DNA of 64,000 bases, taken from the NCBI GenBank assembly GCA_029706075.1, contig JAINUG010000007.1, positions 7,627,501 through 7,691,500 on the forward strand. The letters run 5' to 3'. Made by a program: the position numbers and the translations under genes. Every line of letters starts with the position of its first letter. Position 1 is the first letter of the stretch. Origin of the DNA: Aldrovandia affinis (lineage: Eukaryota > Chordata > Actinopteri > Notacanthiformes > Halosauridae). Below the pieces are notes generated by a model. That model saw only the letters and a list, made by a program, of their open reading frames with translations. It had not been told where the DNA came from and ran no database searches. This document shows, piece after piece, positions 1 through 11,155 of the stretch.

Positions 1-900
1 CCGACAACATTTCTTCCTCGAAGATGATGGTTCACCACTATCCTTCCAGGTTTTAATAATGCGTTGGACAGTTCTTAACCCAATTTGAGTAGTTTCAGCA
101 ATCTCCTTAGTTGTTTTCTTTGCTTGATGCAGGCCAATAATTTGACCCTTCTGAAACAGATTAACATCTTTCCACAACCACAGGATATGTCTTCCGACAT
201 GGTTGTTTAAGAAATGAGAAGCTACTCACTGCATCAGTTAGGGTTAAATAACTTGTTGCCAGCTAAAACATATTAATCACTGCAGTAATTATCCAATGGA
301 AGGCTCTTACCTATTTGAAAATGATGTCTCATGCTCCCTGAACCACTCTTTCACAATTTGAGCCCAATGAATCGTGGCATTGTCATCTTGGAATATGCCC
401 GTGCCATCAGGGAAGAAAAAATCCATTGATGGAAAAACCTGGTCATTCAGTATATTCAGGTAGTCAGCTGACCTCATTCTTTGGGCTCATAACGTTGCTG
501 AACCTAGACCTGACCAACCCCAGATCATGACACTGCCCCCACAGGCTTGTACGGTAGGCACTAGGCATGATGGGTGCATCACTTCATCTGCTTCTCTTCT
601 TACCCTGATGCGCATCACTCTGGAACAGGGTAAATCTGGACTCATCAGACCACATGACCTTCTTGACCCAGGCCAATAATTTGACCCTTCTGAAACAGAT
701 TAACATCTTTCCACAACCACAGGATATGTCTTCCGACATGGTTGTTTAAGAAATGAGAAGCTACTCACTGCATCAGTTAGGGTTAAATAACTTGTTGCCA
801 GCTAAAACATATTAATCACTGCAGTAATTATCCAATGGAAGGCTCTTACCTATTTGCTTAATTAAATCCAGGGGGTGACTTTTTTTGGCCAGGCAGTGTA
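1..900 (-). mobile_element. Rearranged Tc1-like transposon (copy A)
   Basis: Minus-strand Tc1/mariner debris. The right end (863-900) reads on the minus strand as TACACTGCCTGGCC, a common fish Tc1 terminus, and ends in the TA target. 318-668 encodes on the minus strand the part of a Tc1 transposase with the first catalytic Asp (WSDESRF) and the second (FQDDN), broken by stops and frameshifts. 1-160 encodes the N-terminal DNA-binding part (LFQKGQIIGL at its start). The order is scrambled: reading from 900 leftwards one meets terminus, leader plus first codons, the catalytic part, then leader plus first codons again and the rest of the N-terminus. It is non-functional and runs off the left edge of the window. 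Confidence 0.8.
130..856. repeat. 188-bp identical direct repeat (130-317 and 669-856)
   Basis: Bases 130-317 recur at 669-856 without a visible difference, 539 bp apart. The unit holds the Tc1 leader and the first codons of its transposase on the minus strand. The 351 bp between the copies is the catalytic part of the transposase. Identity of the copies, against the decay of the coding part, suggests a recent duplication, a template switch or an assembly join. Confidence 0.85.
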
Positions 901-1213
901 TTTCCACTGTCAGAAACATTATCAGAAAATGGAAAATAAAAAAATAAATGAAGTCAAGGCAAGGTCTGGAAGACCAATAAAAATTTCAGATAGAATGGCC
1001 CGAGACCTAGTGAGAAATGCTCAGAAGACCCCACACATCACTGCAAAAGAGCTTCAACAAAGAGTAGCAGACACAAATTTAGATGTTCACAGAACAACAA
1101 TACAACGTACTTTAAACAACAAAGACCTACATGGCAGAGTTGCCAGAAAGAAGCCTTTCCTATGACCTCAACACAAAATTAAGCGTCTGAAGTATGCAAA
1201 AGAAAACCCCTTG
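901..1213 (+). pseudogene. Tc1-like transposase N-terminal fragment (copy B, 5' part)
   Basis: Plus-strand Tc1 transposase fragment. The first bases encode the end of a first helix-turn-helix (STVRNIIRKW) in one frame; the frame then shifts to a paired-type second domain with the GRP-type linker RSGRPIKISDR and then VARKKPFL. A TGA follows at about 1166, after which the frame continues (KRLKYAKEN) to about 1213, where copy C begins. It starts directly at the TA that ends copy A, so copy A probably inserted into copy B. The middle of B is absent; its likely 3' part is at 2519-2981. Confidence 0.75.
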
Positions 1214-1217
1214 CCCC

Positions 1218-2516
1218 TATTTGATCCCTTGCCGATTTTGTAATTATTTATTTGTAAATAAATGAACGGTCTATAATTTTAATGGTAGGTCTATTTTAAC
1301 TGTGAGAGACAGAATATTTTTAAAAAATCCGGCTGGCTAGGCCACTCCATGACCTTAATGTGCTTCTTCTTGAGCCACTCCTTTGTTGCCTTGGCCGTAT
1401 GTTTTGGGTCATTGTCCTGCTGGAAGACCCATCCATGACCCATTTTCAGTGTCCTGGCTGAGGGAAGGAGGTTGTCGCCCAAGATTTCACGGTACATGGC
1501 CCCGTCCATGCTCCCCTCGATGTGGTGAAGTCGTCCTGTCCCCTTAGCAGAGAAACACCCCCAAAGCATAATGTTTCCACCTCCGTGCTTGACGGTGGGG
1601 ATGGTGTTCTTGGGGCATTTCTCTTCCTCCAAACACGGGGAGTCGAGTTGATGCCAAAGAGCTCGATTTTAGTCTCATCTGAACGCATCACGTTCTCCCA
1701 AGCCTTCTCTGTATCATTCAGGTGTTCATTGGCAAACTTCAGACGGGCCTGTACATGTGCCTTCTTGAGCAGGGGGACCTTGCGGGCGCTGCAGGATTTT
1801 AATCCATTACGGCGTAGTGTGTTACCAATGGTTTTCTTGGTGACTGTGGTCCCAGCTGCCTTGAGATCATTAACAAGCTCCTCCCATGTAGTTCTGGGCT
1901 GATCCCTCACCTTTCTCATGATCATCGATACCCCACGAGGCGAGATCTTGCGTGGAGCCCCAGACCGAGGGCGATTGATGGTCATTTTGTGTTTCTTCTA
2001 TTTTCGAATAATCGCACCAACAGTTGTCTCCTTCTCACCAAGCTGCTTGCCAATGGTCTTGTAGCCCATTCCAGCCTTGTGCAGGTCTACAATCTTGTCC
2101 TGACATCCTTAGACAGCTCTTTGGTCTTGCCCATGGTGGAGAGGTTGGAATCTGATTGATTGATTCTGTGGACAGGTGTCATTTATACAGGTAACGAGTT
2201 GAGACAGGTGTCTTTTATACAGGTAACGAGTTGAGATTAGGAGTAAAGCGAAAGGACTAATCTAACCGGTCTGTGGGAGACAGAATTCTTGCTGGTTGGT
2301 AGGGGATCAAATACTTATTTCACACAATCAAATGCAAATCAATTTATATCTTTTATATAATGTGATTTTCTGGATTTTTGTTTTTGAAATTCTGTCTCTC
2401 ACTGTTAAAATAAACATAGAATAAATTATAGAATAAATTATAGACCGTTCATTTCTTTGTCAGTGGGCAAACTTACAAAATCGGCAAGGGATCAAATACT
2501 TATTTCCTTCACTGTA
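1218..2516 (-). mobile_element. Tc1-like transposon (copy C), minus strand
   Basis: About 1.3 kb Tc1 element. The right terminus (2430-2516) reads on the minus strand TACAGTGAAGGAAATAAG, then the TTTGATCCCTTGCCG block. The left terminus (1218-1310) repeats the same block inverted but lacks roughly the outer 18 bases, so it was trimmed. The pair AGACAGAAT (about 1307) and ATTCTGTCTCTCAC (about 2389) marks the inner part of the inverted repeats. It is inserted in, or joined to, Tc1 copy B. Confidence 0.9.
1320..2134 (-). pseudogene. Tc1 transposase of copy C, broken
   Basis: The start codon is at 2134 on the minus strand ([12 protein letters not shown]). Domains in order: N-terminal helix-turn-helix (frameshift near 2100, then a TAG near 2003), GRP-like linker ([14 protein letters not shown]), catalytic domain with the first Asp in [11 protein letters not shown] and the second in [17 protein letters not shown] frameshift near 1630 separates these two parts. 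After MEWPSQPD (about 1335) the sequence jumps to the 3' terminal repeat, so the third catalytic residue (normally in SPDLNPIE) is deleted. The protein cannot be a functional DDE transposase. Confidence 0.9.
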
Positions 2517-2518
2517 CC

Positions 2519-2981
2519 TCCAGGAAAGAAGGTTTTGTAATGGCCACCACAGTCCGCAGACTTGAATATTATTGAAAATCTGTGAAGAGATCTCAAACAT
2601 GCCGTGCATGCAAGGAGGCCAAAGAATATTTCTGAGCTAGAGGTGTTCTGCCAGGAAGAATGGGGAAAAATTAAAAAAGCAAGAATTGAAAGACTCTTAG
2701 TTGGCTACAGGAAGTGTTTGCAAGCTGTTATAGTTGCCTGAGGAGTTACAAAGTACTAACTGACAGGGTTTCCAAACTTTTGCACAGGGTCATTTTCCTT
2801 TTTTTATTATTTTGAAACTGTACATTTTTTAAATAAAAAGTAATCTTACTTTAAAATGTGAAGAAATTTGTAGTTTAACTGTGTAACATTTAGAGGTCAG
2901 GCAAGCTTCTGTTCACTTAGATATTAATTGTAAAAGGTATTTTGACCAGGGGTATTTTGACCATATTTGCACCCCACTGTA
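2519..2981 (+). mobile_element. Tc1-like transposon 3' end (probably copy B)
   Basis: Plus-strand C-terminus of a Tc1 transposase with WPPQSADLNIIENL, where the third catalytic residue lies, followed by the usual Tc1 tail helix region with stops. It ends at 2981 in a TA preceded by GCACCCCACTG. The last 200 bases match the end of another copy at about 7766-7949 (AAATAAAAAGTAATCTT and GTTCACTTAGATATTAATTG are in both), so the two belong to one subfamily. Confidence 0.8.
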
Positions 2982-3491
2982 TGGGGAACACAAATGAGAA
3001 GACAGAGCTTGAAGACCCTCCCATATCATTCAAGTCTCCTGTTACAGATTATGGTTTCCCAGTGAACTACAGCTAGCAATGGACAGGTGGATCGGACAAA
3101 AGCAGCGTGCTTTCGTCTGACGTGAAGGTGAAAGCTGCTGATGTGAATACAAGTACAGTACAGTTCAAGTACAGTTAATTTTCAAAATGCTGCACTTTAA
3201 TGGATATTTATTTTATTATATTTTGCATTATTTCAGATACACTTTTAAGTGTTGTTAGTAGGTTGCAGCAGTATTGATGGACATTGTTTTTAATTTATGT
3301 TTGTAAGAAAGATATGCGCCTTACTTTGTTCAGTAAATTATGGCTAATTAGCCACTGTTTATAATAAATGAAAAGCAATTTTATGTTTTACATTTCTTTT
3401 TCCCCCCGCTGTACCAAAAACGTACAGAACTGCGACTTCAGAACCGAGGTACGTACTGAACCGGGATTTTCGTGTACCGTTACACCCCTAC
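2982..3491 (+). mobile_element. Possible hAT-type element 3' end
   Basis: No gene. The stretch ends with GTGTACCGTTACACCCC (about 3474-3490), preceded by several GTAC-containing motifs (about 3411-3480). Ends of the form GGGGTGTAACGGTAC are known from hAT-type fish elements. No partner terminus or 8-bp target duplication was found here, so only a 3' remnant is proposed. A similar string lies at 8053-8070. AT-rich untranslated-like DNA fills 3160-3400. Confidence 0.35.
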
Positions 3492-3622
3492 TAGATAGTT
3501 CAATGTTTGGTGTTATACTGTCACCCTGCGGGGCGAGCTAGGCCTCAAGGTTTATTTGAGTGAGTTGGGAGTAATAAAGACACTCAGTTGCTTGTCTCCT
3601 ATATTATATTATATTGTGGCAC

Positions 3623-5157
3623 TACAGCCGTGGCCAAAAGTTTTGAGAATAACACAAGTATTGGTTTTCACAAAGTTTGCTGCTTCAGTGTTTTTATATG
3701 TTTTTGTCAGATGTTACTATGGTATACTGAAGTATAATTACAAGCATTTCACAAGTGTCAAAGGCTTTTATTGACAATTACATTAAGTTTATGCAAAGAG
3801 TCAATATTTGCAGTGTTGACCCTTCTTTTTCAAGACCTCTGCAATTTGCCCTGGCATGCTGTCAATTAACTTCTGGGCCACATCCGGACTGATGGCAGCC
3901 CATTCTTGCATAATCAATGCTTGGAGTTTGTCAGAATTTGTGGGTTTTTGTTTGTCCACCCGCCACTTGAGGATTGACCACAAGTTCTCAATGGGATTAA
4001 GGTCTGGTGAGTTTCCTGGCCATGGACCCAAAATGTTGAGGTTTTGTTCCCCGAGCCACTTAGTTATCACTTTTGCCTTATGGCAAGGTGCTCCATCATG
4101 CTGGAAAAGGCATTGTTCGTCACCAAACTGTTCTTGGATGGTTGGGAGAAGTTGCTCTCTATATTCATGGCTGTGCTCTTAGGCAAAATTGTGAGTGAGC
4201 CCACTCTCTTGGCTGAGAAGCAACCCCACAATGGTCTCAGGATGCTTTACTGTTGGCATGACACAGGACTGATGGTAGCGCTCACCTTTTCTTCTCCGGA
4301 CAAGCTTTTTTCCGGATGCCCCAAATAATCGGAAAGGGGATTCATCAGAGAAAATGACTTTACCCCAGTCCTCAGCAGTCCAATCCCTGTACCTTTTGCA
4401 AAATATCAGTCTGTCCCTGATGTTTTTCCTGGACAGAAGTGGCTTCTTTGCTGCCCTTCTTGACACCAGGCCATCCTCCAAAAGTCTTCGCCTCACTGTG
4501 CGTGCAGATGCACTCACACCTGCCTGCTGCCATTCCTTAGCAAGCTCTGCACTGGTGGTGCCCCAATCCCGCAGCTGAATCAACTTTAGGAGACGGTCCT
4601 GGCACTTGCTGGACTTTCTTGGGCGCCCTGAAGCCTTCTTCACAACAATTGAACCTCTCTCCTTGAAGTTCTTGATGATCCGATAAATGGTTGATTTAGG
4701 TGCAATCTTACTAGCAGCAATATCCTTGCCTGTGAAGCCGTTTTTGTGCAAAGCAATGATGACTTCACCTTGCAGGTAACCATGGTTAACAGAGGAAGAA
4801 CAATGATTTCAAGCACCACCCTCCTTTTAAAGCTTCCAGTCTGTTATTCTAACTCAATCAGCATGACAGAGTGATCTCCAGCCTTGTCCTCATCAACACT
4901 CTCACCTGTGTTAACGAGAGAATCACTGACATGATGTCAGCTATTCCTTTTGTGGCAGGGCTGAAATGCAGTGTAAATGTTTTTTGGGGGATTAAGTTCA
5001 TTTTCATGGCATTTCACTTTGCAATTAATTGCAATTCATCTGATCACTCTTCATAACATTCTGGAGTATATGCAAATTGCCATCATAAAAACTGAGGCAG
5101 CAGACTTTGTGAAAATTAATTTTTGTGTCATTCTCAAAACTTTTGGCCATGGGTGTA
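3623..5157 (-). mobile_element. Tc1-like transposon, near full length, minus strand
   Basis: Both ends are present: CAGCCGTGGCCAAAAGTTTT at 3625 and its inverted form (AAAACTTTTGGCCATGGG) ending at 5155, each next to a TA target (3623-3624 and 5156-5157). This is a widespread fish Tc1 family. Length is about 1.53 kb, normal for Tc1. The subterminal TTTTCACAAAGT block is also inverted at about 5105-5120. It encodes a broken transposase on the minus strand. Confidence 0.92.
3801..4784 (-). pseudogene. Tc1 transposase, two frameshifts
   Basis: Minus-strand DDE transposase relic of the 3623-5157 element. Order: helix-turn-helix with KSTIYRIIKNFKERGS; GRP-like linker KKASGRPRKSSK; second helix-turn-helix (TTSAELAKEWQQAG); catalytic domain with the first Asp in VIFSDESPFRLFG, the second in CLFQHDGAPCHKAK, and the Glu/Asp region in NSPDLNPIENLW. 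Frameshifts lie near 4222 and near 4165, between the first and second catalytic Asp. No clear in-frame start remains upstream of residue HKNGF, near 4750. All three catalytic regions are still recognisable, so decay is mild. Confidence 0.92.
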
Positions 5158-7627
5158 CATTGCAGTTGCATGTTTGAAAAAAAAACTTGTTTTTCTCCAG
5201 GTTTGGTTCCCCCACTTCTGAAATGATTCAGGGACACCTGCTTCCAAATTAACTTTTATTTTTATTTTTCATAAATTTTAACAAGCATGTTTTTTTGTTT
5301 GGTGCTAATTGCGTTTTAACGTTCCCATCACAGGCTAGCACAGGGTCTGGTGATATCAATGTCCCAAATAATTCAATCAGGGAAGCGAAGCTGTTCCTCT
5401 CCTCTCCGAGCAGTTTGAAGAGGCCCTGAGCTTAAGGATGTGGGGTAGTGTTCCTGTTTAGATATTTAGTTTTTCTGGTCGGGGCGGTTCCTGAGGTTTA
5501 GTCCATGAAAAGGGAGAACCCTTGATTAAACGTTCTTCGGGCCCCGTGTCATCATGGGGGTTAAGTGAGAGTTGATGTTCTCCAGGTCCATATTGGGTGG
5601 CTGAAGTCCTCAAGGGGGTTTACGGCTGCCTAAACAGCCTCCTCCCAGGTAGATAGATACTCTTTGCAAGGCCACAAGGGAAAGTCTAGGTGTGATGTCA
5701 TTTCCTGCCCTGTCTACAACAGCTGTGTGAAACCCTTCCAAACTAGGAGTACAATTGGAGCCCCTCAGGAATGTGGGGTAATGTGTTTCATTTTCAGAGC
5801 CTGAAAATGAAAAACTAAAGGTAGTGGCTCAATAGGTTAGTCACATTGTAATTCTTAGTAATAAATGAAGCAAGTTTTACATCACAGTGAGTTCAGTTTG
5901 CGTGTATGCATCAGTGTTTCACTTTAAGTATCAGTCTGGGGACAGTCTTCTCTTTGTTTGCTCTGTATTCTAAGTCACAGCAGCAAAAAAAATTCAGTAT
6001 AGTTATAAGTTATTAGTCTTGCAATTAAGAGATGAGAATGAATGAATGAATGAATGAATGAATGAATTAGGAGGGGATATTTATTTTTAGATAAAGTGCT
6101 GCAGGGTCCTAGTACTTCTATTCAAGATTGTGTTTTCCAGATTTTCCCACTGTATGGAACAAATGAGGATTACATAACTTCACCTTGGATTTCACTGCTG
6201 TGGATGATCCTATGCTGTTTATTAAATTAGCGGCGACGGCTAAAAACTAGCAGTTAAGATAAGACGGTCTCGTTTTTCCTGAAGAAACTGTTCCCAGCCC
6301 AAAGGGGTGGAAAGTACATTTGTTTTCATAGTTCACCGCTAAGCAAGAAAAGGGTAAGAAGAACAGAACTGGTAAATATTAGTAACTTGTGTCATTATGG
6401 TTTTAATGTAGCTACAGACTGGGAGCTCTGTTCTGCTTGCTGTACACACACGTGGCACTGAGAGAAGGCTGTTTCAGCCAGCCGATCCACACAGCGGAGA
6501 TGCTATCCCCTTCAACGGCTTCTCCGCAGGGCACACTTTTTAAAGTCTCTCCCCTGCTCTCTCCCTCTCTCTCTCATTGTGGTTTACTGTATACATTCTA
6601 CCAGCCCATATTTGTTGTCAATCCCCAATTTGAATCTACAAAAAATAAAAAAATTAATTGTTTTATTTGATTGTAGCTATTGGTCTAAGTAAATTGAGAC
6701 AAGCAATTACATACTTCAGTAGATTACCGATTGGACAATCACTCTTTAATCCTTCTGTCATCAGTTCATTGGCTATTGATGAAAAACACTTAGATGTGAT
6801 GACCGCTGGGGGTGGAAGGCATTGGAGGGACTGGTGTGATTTATTTTCTGCTTTCGGTCGACAGGCAGGTGTTCCCAGAACAATGGGGTAATTAACATGG
6901 CTCTCACACAGGCCCTGATTGACTTTCCCTCCCTGTCACTCACCCACCCCAGTGGCTACATGGAGATCAGAGACATGACCTCCAGGCAACGGTGGCAGCA
7001 GATACATACAGAAAAAAGACCTCCCCATCCCCTTGTCCCTAAAAACGTTAACTCTACGTGTTGTACACTAGGACGCATCTGCCTTGCAGTCTTATAGTGG
7101 TCAAATCTCATCAGACGAGACCAGTCAATGCAAGCAAAACCCTCTGAAGAGACGTGCTTGTCCATTGTCCAGTGATGTGCTCAGTGTGCGGTCTCTTTCT
7201 CTTTTTTTAAGGAACTTGTAGCAGCACTTGTCCAGACACAGATTGAATCTGTGTCTGCTGTACCCTCAGTCCCTTCGAGAATGTTCCTTCTACCAACCAG
7301 CTGGAAGCATTAAATTGTATGTATGCTTTTAAATAATTGCATTATTTAAAAGCAGTGCATTGTGTTAAGGAGAATATTCTGAGCTGGATTTTCATATGTA
7401 TTTTTCCGGTTCCAGTGTGGCATATCCATTCAATAAGTGGACCAGTTTGTATCTCAAAGTTTTTATCAAAGGTTTTGAGCGTTTTTGGGTGCTGACTACA
7501 TGGTATTTATCACAAAAGGCATTTTCACTTGGCTTGTATTGTGTTGTGTTTCCAAGGTTTGTTTTAGTGCCGTGAGAAGTGTGATTTTCATTTTTGGAGT
7601 CCTTGAAGGACAACAGTTTCAAGCACA
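5158..7627. other. No gene seen; presumed MPPED2 intron
   Basis: No exon, RNA gene or bounded mobile element was recognised. A short tetranucleotide array (GAAT, about 8 copies) lies at 6036-6067. The short open frames here lack domain features and fall in all frames. Since the MPPED2 coding exon at 11156-11406 is read leftwards and no later exon was found, this is most likely intron. Confidence 0.5.
6036..6067. repeat. (GAAT)n microsatellite
   Basis: About eight uninterrupted GAAT units directly before TAGGAGG. Confidence 0.95.
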
Positions 7628-7949
7628 GCTTAACACTGGTCAAAGTAAGGAAGTCTCAGTTTCAACTGTGAAGAGAAGACTTTGAGCTGCAGGTTTGACA
7701 GGTCGAGTGGCAATAAGAAAGCCATTGCTAAGATGGCAAAATAAGAAAAAAAGCTTGCCTGGGCATTTTTCCTTTTTTAATTATTTTGAAACTGTACAAA
7801 ATTCAAATAAAAAGTAATCTTGCTTTAAAATTTGAAGAAATGTGTCATGTTTAACTTTGTACCATTTAGAGGTCAGGTTAGCTTCTGTTCACTTAGATAT
7901 TAATTGTACATTTTTACCAGGGGTGCCCAAATTTTTGAACCCCACTGTA
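7628..7949 (+). mobile_element. Internally deleted Tc1-like transposon
   Basis: Plus-strand remnant. 7640-7770 encodes a piece of Tc1 DNA-binding domain (VSVSTVKRRL, a stop, then AAGLTGRVAIRKPLL in the next frame). The sequence then jumps to the 3' untranslated end, which matches 2765-2950 closely. It ends at 7949 in TA after TTTGAACCCCACTG, the classic fish Tc1 terminus. The catalytic domain is missing. Confidence 0.8.
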
Positions 7950-8842
7950 GGGGGGAACTCAGAGTTTTGAATTAAGTTCCGTACACAAAAGTTCTGTGGT
8001 TAGTGTGTTAGTGGTTAAAGCAAGGTTGCATTCGTTCAGTTCACAGCGCATCCTGTACCGTTACACCCCTAAAGTAGCTAGCTATATCGAGATTTGTTCC
8101 CCCAATTATCCTACTACATGATAGATAACATAAAAGCGAACTATCAGGACACAAAAATGCACATAATCTCTCCAAACCAAATAATCTGCCAACTGTATCA
8201 ACCAGACGGCCACATTCAGTTTCAGTCTCACGTGGTCTGTCACAATTGCATGGCTTTATTGCCACACGCATAAGACTGGGTGAACCGCCTACCACTAAGC
8301 AAGCCAACAGGATAACACCGACCGCATGGCAACAGGCAAGCAAGCAAGCCAATAGGATAACAGCCATTTTATTCACAAATCCAGTACATGTCTAGCCAGA
8401 ATACACTTTCCTTAAAAGACATAGTTAATTAAGAACAAAATAAAAACTTTGACTTTATCTTAATGAAGTATATGCTGCTGCTGACTGCTTGGTCAAACTT
8501 GTTAATCGCATAATTCTTGTTGCTGCTGTCATTGCTAGGTTTGGATCCTCCACCTGTGGATTTTTGATGTGGACAGAACAATGTCACACAAGGTTTTATT
8601 TGACTGGATTTACTGTCTTAACTGGTTGTTCATTCATTTTGGCAAAAACGCATGCATTGTTAGCTATGGTTAGCTAGCTACAGTTCAGAACACTGTACAA
8701 GTTAACGTCTCCAGTAGTCAAAGAATGCAAACAAACATAATTAAAAACATTTTATTGACTGCTATGTACACACAACAAATGTAAATAATTCTACTTTGTC
8801 TGTGTGCATTCTTTTACCTAATGTCTTGGAGTAGACAGGAAT

Positions 8843-9070
8843 TGTGGCTGGCAGTGTAATGGTTAGGAAGCTGGGCTTGTAACTCAGAGGTTGCAGGTTC
8901 AATTCCCAGGTGGGGCACTGCTGTTGTACCCTTGAGCAAGGTAATGAATTGCCTCAGTAAAATATCCAGCTATATATAAATGGATTGTATGCAAAGAAAT
9001 GTAAAATGTGTAAGTTGCTCTGGATAAGAGTGTCTGCTAAATGCCTAAAATGTAAAATGTAAAAATGTAA
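8843..9070 (+). repeat. tRNA-derived SINE with L2-type tail
   Basis: The head looks like a tRNA gene: A-box-like TGTAATGGTTAGG at about 8854 and B-box GGTTCAATTCC at 8896-8906, the internal RNA polymerase III promoter. It then runs through an unrelated body to a tail with CTCTGGATAAGAG and CTGCTAAATGCC followed by AAAATGT repeats. The tail matches the 3' end of the L2 LINE at 15612-15665 (opposite strand). It is not a tRNA gene: the cloverleaf is not maintained and the body continues well past tRNA length. Confidence 0.88.
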
Positions 9071-9910
9071 TTGATCAGATAAACTTTTCCGTAAACTTTA
9101 CAATAGAGAGTAATTAGCGGTAGCACGGAGACAAATTGGCGCAGTGAGGCTCGCTGACATAAAAAGAATAATAATTAAAAGATGTGATGGGGGTGAAAGT
9201 ACAAGGGTCATTGGTCCCCTGGCCTCTGTGATCCCGGCGCCCTGGTCTGGATGGGGTTTTTCTTGCTCATTTGCTGAGGAAATACAACAATCACTGTTGC
9301 ATGCGGTGTATGTCTTTTAAACATCTGAAAATTACAACCACACAGATTCTTTGTGAATATGCAGCACCAGTCTACGGATAAGACCATAAATCCCGCCTTT
9401 AAAATTGAAAGTCATCAGTATATTCCTTCAGGCATAAGAAGCAGAAGGTGCTGTTAGACTGTTAAATGATTTACACCAGTGTCAGCTTTTAATTAATGGG
9501 CAGGGCTGGAACAATTAACACAGCCAGAGACAGAATTTGAATTACTAATTGACACCAAACAAAAAAGCAAAAAAAAAACTAAAAAACATAAAAACGAAAC
9601 AATGCTACTTTCTCAAATTTTCAAGCGTTTTCAATTTGCTGAAAAAGCTAATTTTACTATGCGTTATGTATTCCAGCCTTAATACGGTCTTGGTCAGTAG
9701 ACTTTACCAAACAATTTAATATACCATCAAAGGGAAAGAAAACTCCCCAAAATGCTCTGGCCAAAAGCTGCTGGCTCTTTGTCTCGCTGTAATGCTGCGT
9801 TCTTGTGAGGCATTGTGGAGGTTGGTGATTTTCAGTAACTGGAATTATACACCGCAAGTAACAATAAATCTTATCATTGGTGCAAATTATAATTTTGTTC
9901 ACAAATGAGC
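9071..9910. other. No gene seen; presumed MPPED2 intron
   Basis: Moderately AT-rich DNA with no recognisable exon or bounded element. Confidence 0.45.
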
Positions 9911-10137
9911 TTAACCCATTAAGACCTGGAGTGACGTTTAGGTCGCATCGATTTTGCGATTAATGAAATGCGCTGTGATTCGCTGAAATAGGCGTGGGGA
10001 AATGAAGTGCACGTTGGTGTCGGCTTTTTTTTTGAAATTTTTTCCAGAAAACCCTCAGGTTTTAAGAGGTTGTGTAGAATAATTGCTTAGGTTTTAATAG
10101 GCGTTTTTAGCAGGCATTTTAGGTCTGAATGGGTTAA
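9911..10137. mobile_element. piggyBac-type MITE
   Basis: A 219-bp element between two TTAA tetranucleotides (9911-9914 and 10134-10137). Its ends are inverted repeats: CCCATTAAGACCT at 9915-9927 and AGGTCTGAATGGG at 10121-10133, 12 of 13 matching. A TTAA target duplication with CCC...GGG ends is the hallmark of the piggyBac superfamily. There is no coding capacity, so it is a non-autonomous copy mobilised in trans. Confidence 0.82.
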
Positions 10138-11155
10138 ACTGTGCCCTCAAAAATGCACATTATATTGGGAGACCAATTATCAATTATATAACATATTAGG
10201 GAGTGGAAACTGGCAGGGTGGCTGGGTCATTTATCGTAAATCGTGTTAAAAAATCGACTAAGACAGTCCAGGCAAGGCTGGGGGGGGGGGGCTACAATTC
10301 AGAATGTTGCACAAGCTTGATAAGAGCTCTATGTTTGAAGAATACTGTTTCGACGCATTACTGTAATTACTATTGATGTAAGGATGACTGTATTCGTTCT
10401 CTGGCTAATATGTGGGTCACAGAGCTTCTTTGTGTGTTTGGCTTTCCGTGGTCACAACCATTACAAAAGATAGAGCAGTTTCACCCACAGAAATCATAGC
10501 ACTTCCTCTCAAAGCTGTCCACATGGACAACAACAGGTTGAGGTCGGGCAACATTAAAACAAAGTTTCAAGAGGCAGTCTTTTTTCTTTCCTTCCTTCCT
10601 TCATTCTTTCTGTCACCAAACTTTCAACTTTATTTACACCCAAAGAATCCTCTGCTGCCCAGGCTACCACCTGCTTGGTGAAACAGATTATCATTTTGCT
10701 AATCTAAACAACTCTCTTTCCCAGAACAGAGAGCATATCCTACAGTTAAGACTGTGCGGGTTATAGGCCATACTAAAGTTTAGGGGAGGAAGGCAGAGGG
10801 CCACGATTTTTGGAGGGATGATCAAAATGGGTCACAAAAGAAATACAAAAAAGGGCCTTGTGCAAGGCAATACGTGAAACCCACAAATGCCTTTTAGGAA
10901 ATGAAGGCTGCCCACATTCATCACTTTTAGTGAGAGGCCAATGGGATTATTCACTGCAGGTAATATAAATTATATAATATAAATCTATTATTTTTTCTTA
11001 GCAGCAGCTCTTGTCCACGGCAACATTCTATGTACCATACACACCCTAAATAAACGAAATCAAGCAGGAAGAGTCTTTCCCCCCCAGCCATCCCACGATG
11101 GGGCCGTGCCTTACCCCCAGCCCTCCTGCGACAGAGCCGTGGCCACAGTACTCAC
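10138..11155. other. MPPED2 intron next to the coding exon; no gene
   Basis: Starts (on the minus strand) with the donor GTGAGTAC at 11155. Otherwise featureless, with a G run at about 10280-10290 and CTTCC repeats near 10590. Confidence 0.5.

Noticed and set aside
6437-7165. Short protein-coding gene
   Set aside because: Open frames are short, lack domains and lie in different frames and strands.
8041-8070. hAT element end at GTACCGTTACACCCC
   Set aside because: Only a short string matches the one near 3480; no partner end or duplication.
8854-8920. tRNA gene on the plus strand
   Set aside because: A- and B-box motifs are present, but the folding arms do not pair well and the unit continues into a SINE body and LINE tail.
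1-11000. Further MPPED2 exons (metallophosphoesterase core)
   Set aside because: I looked on the minus strand for exons encoding the conserved core and found none; the exons must lie outside the window.
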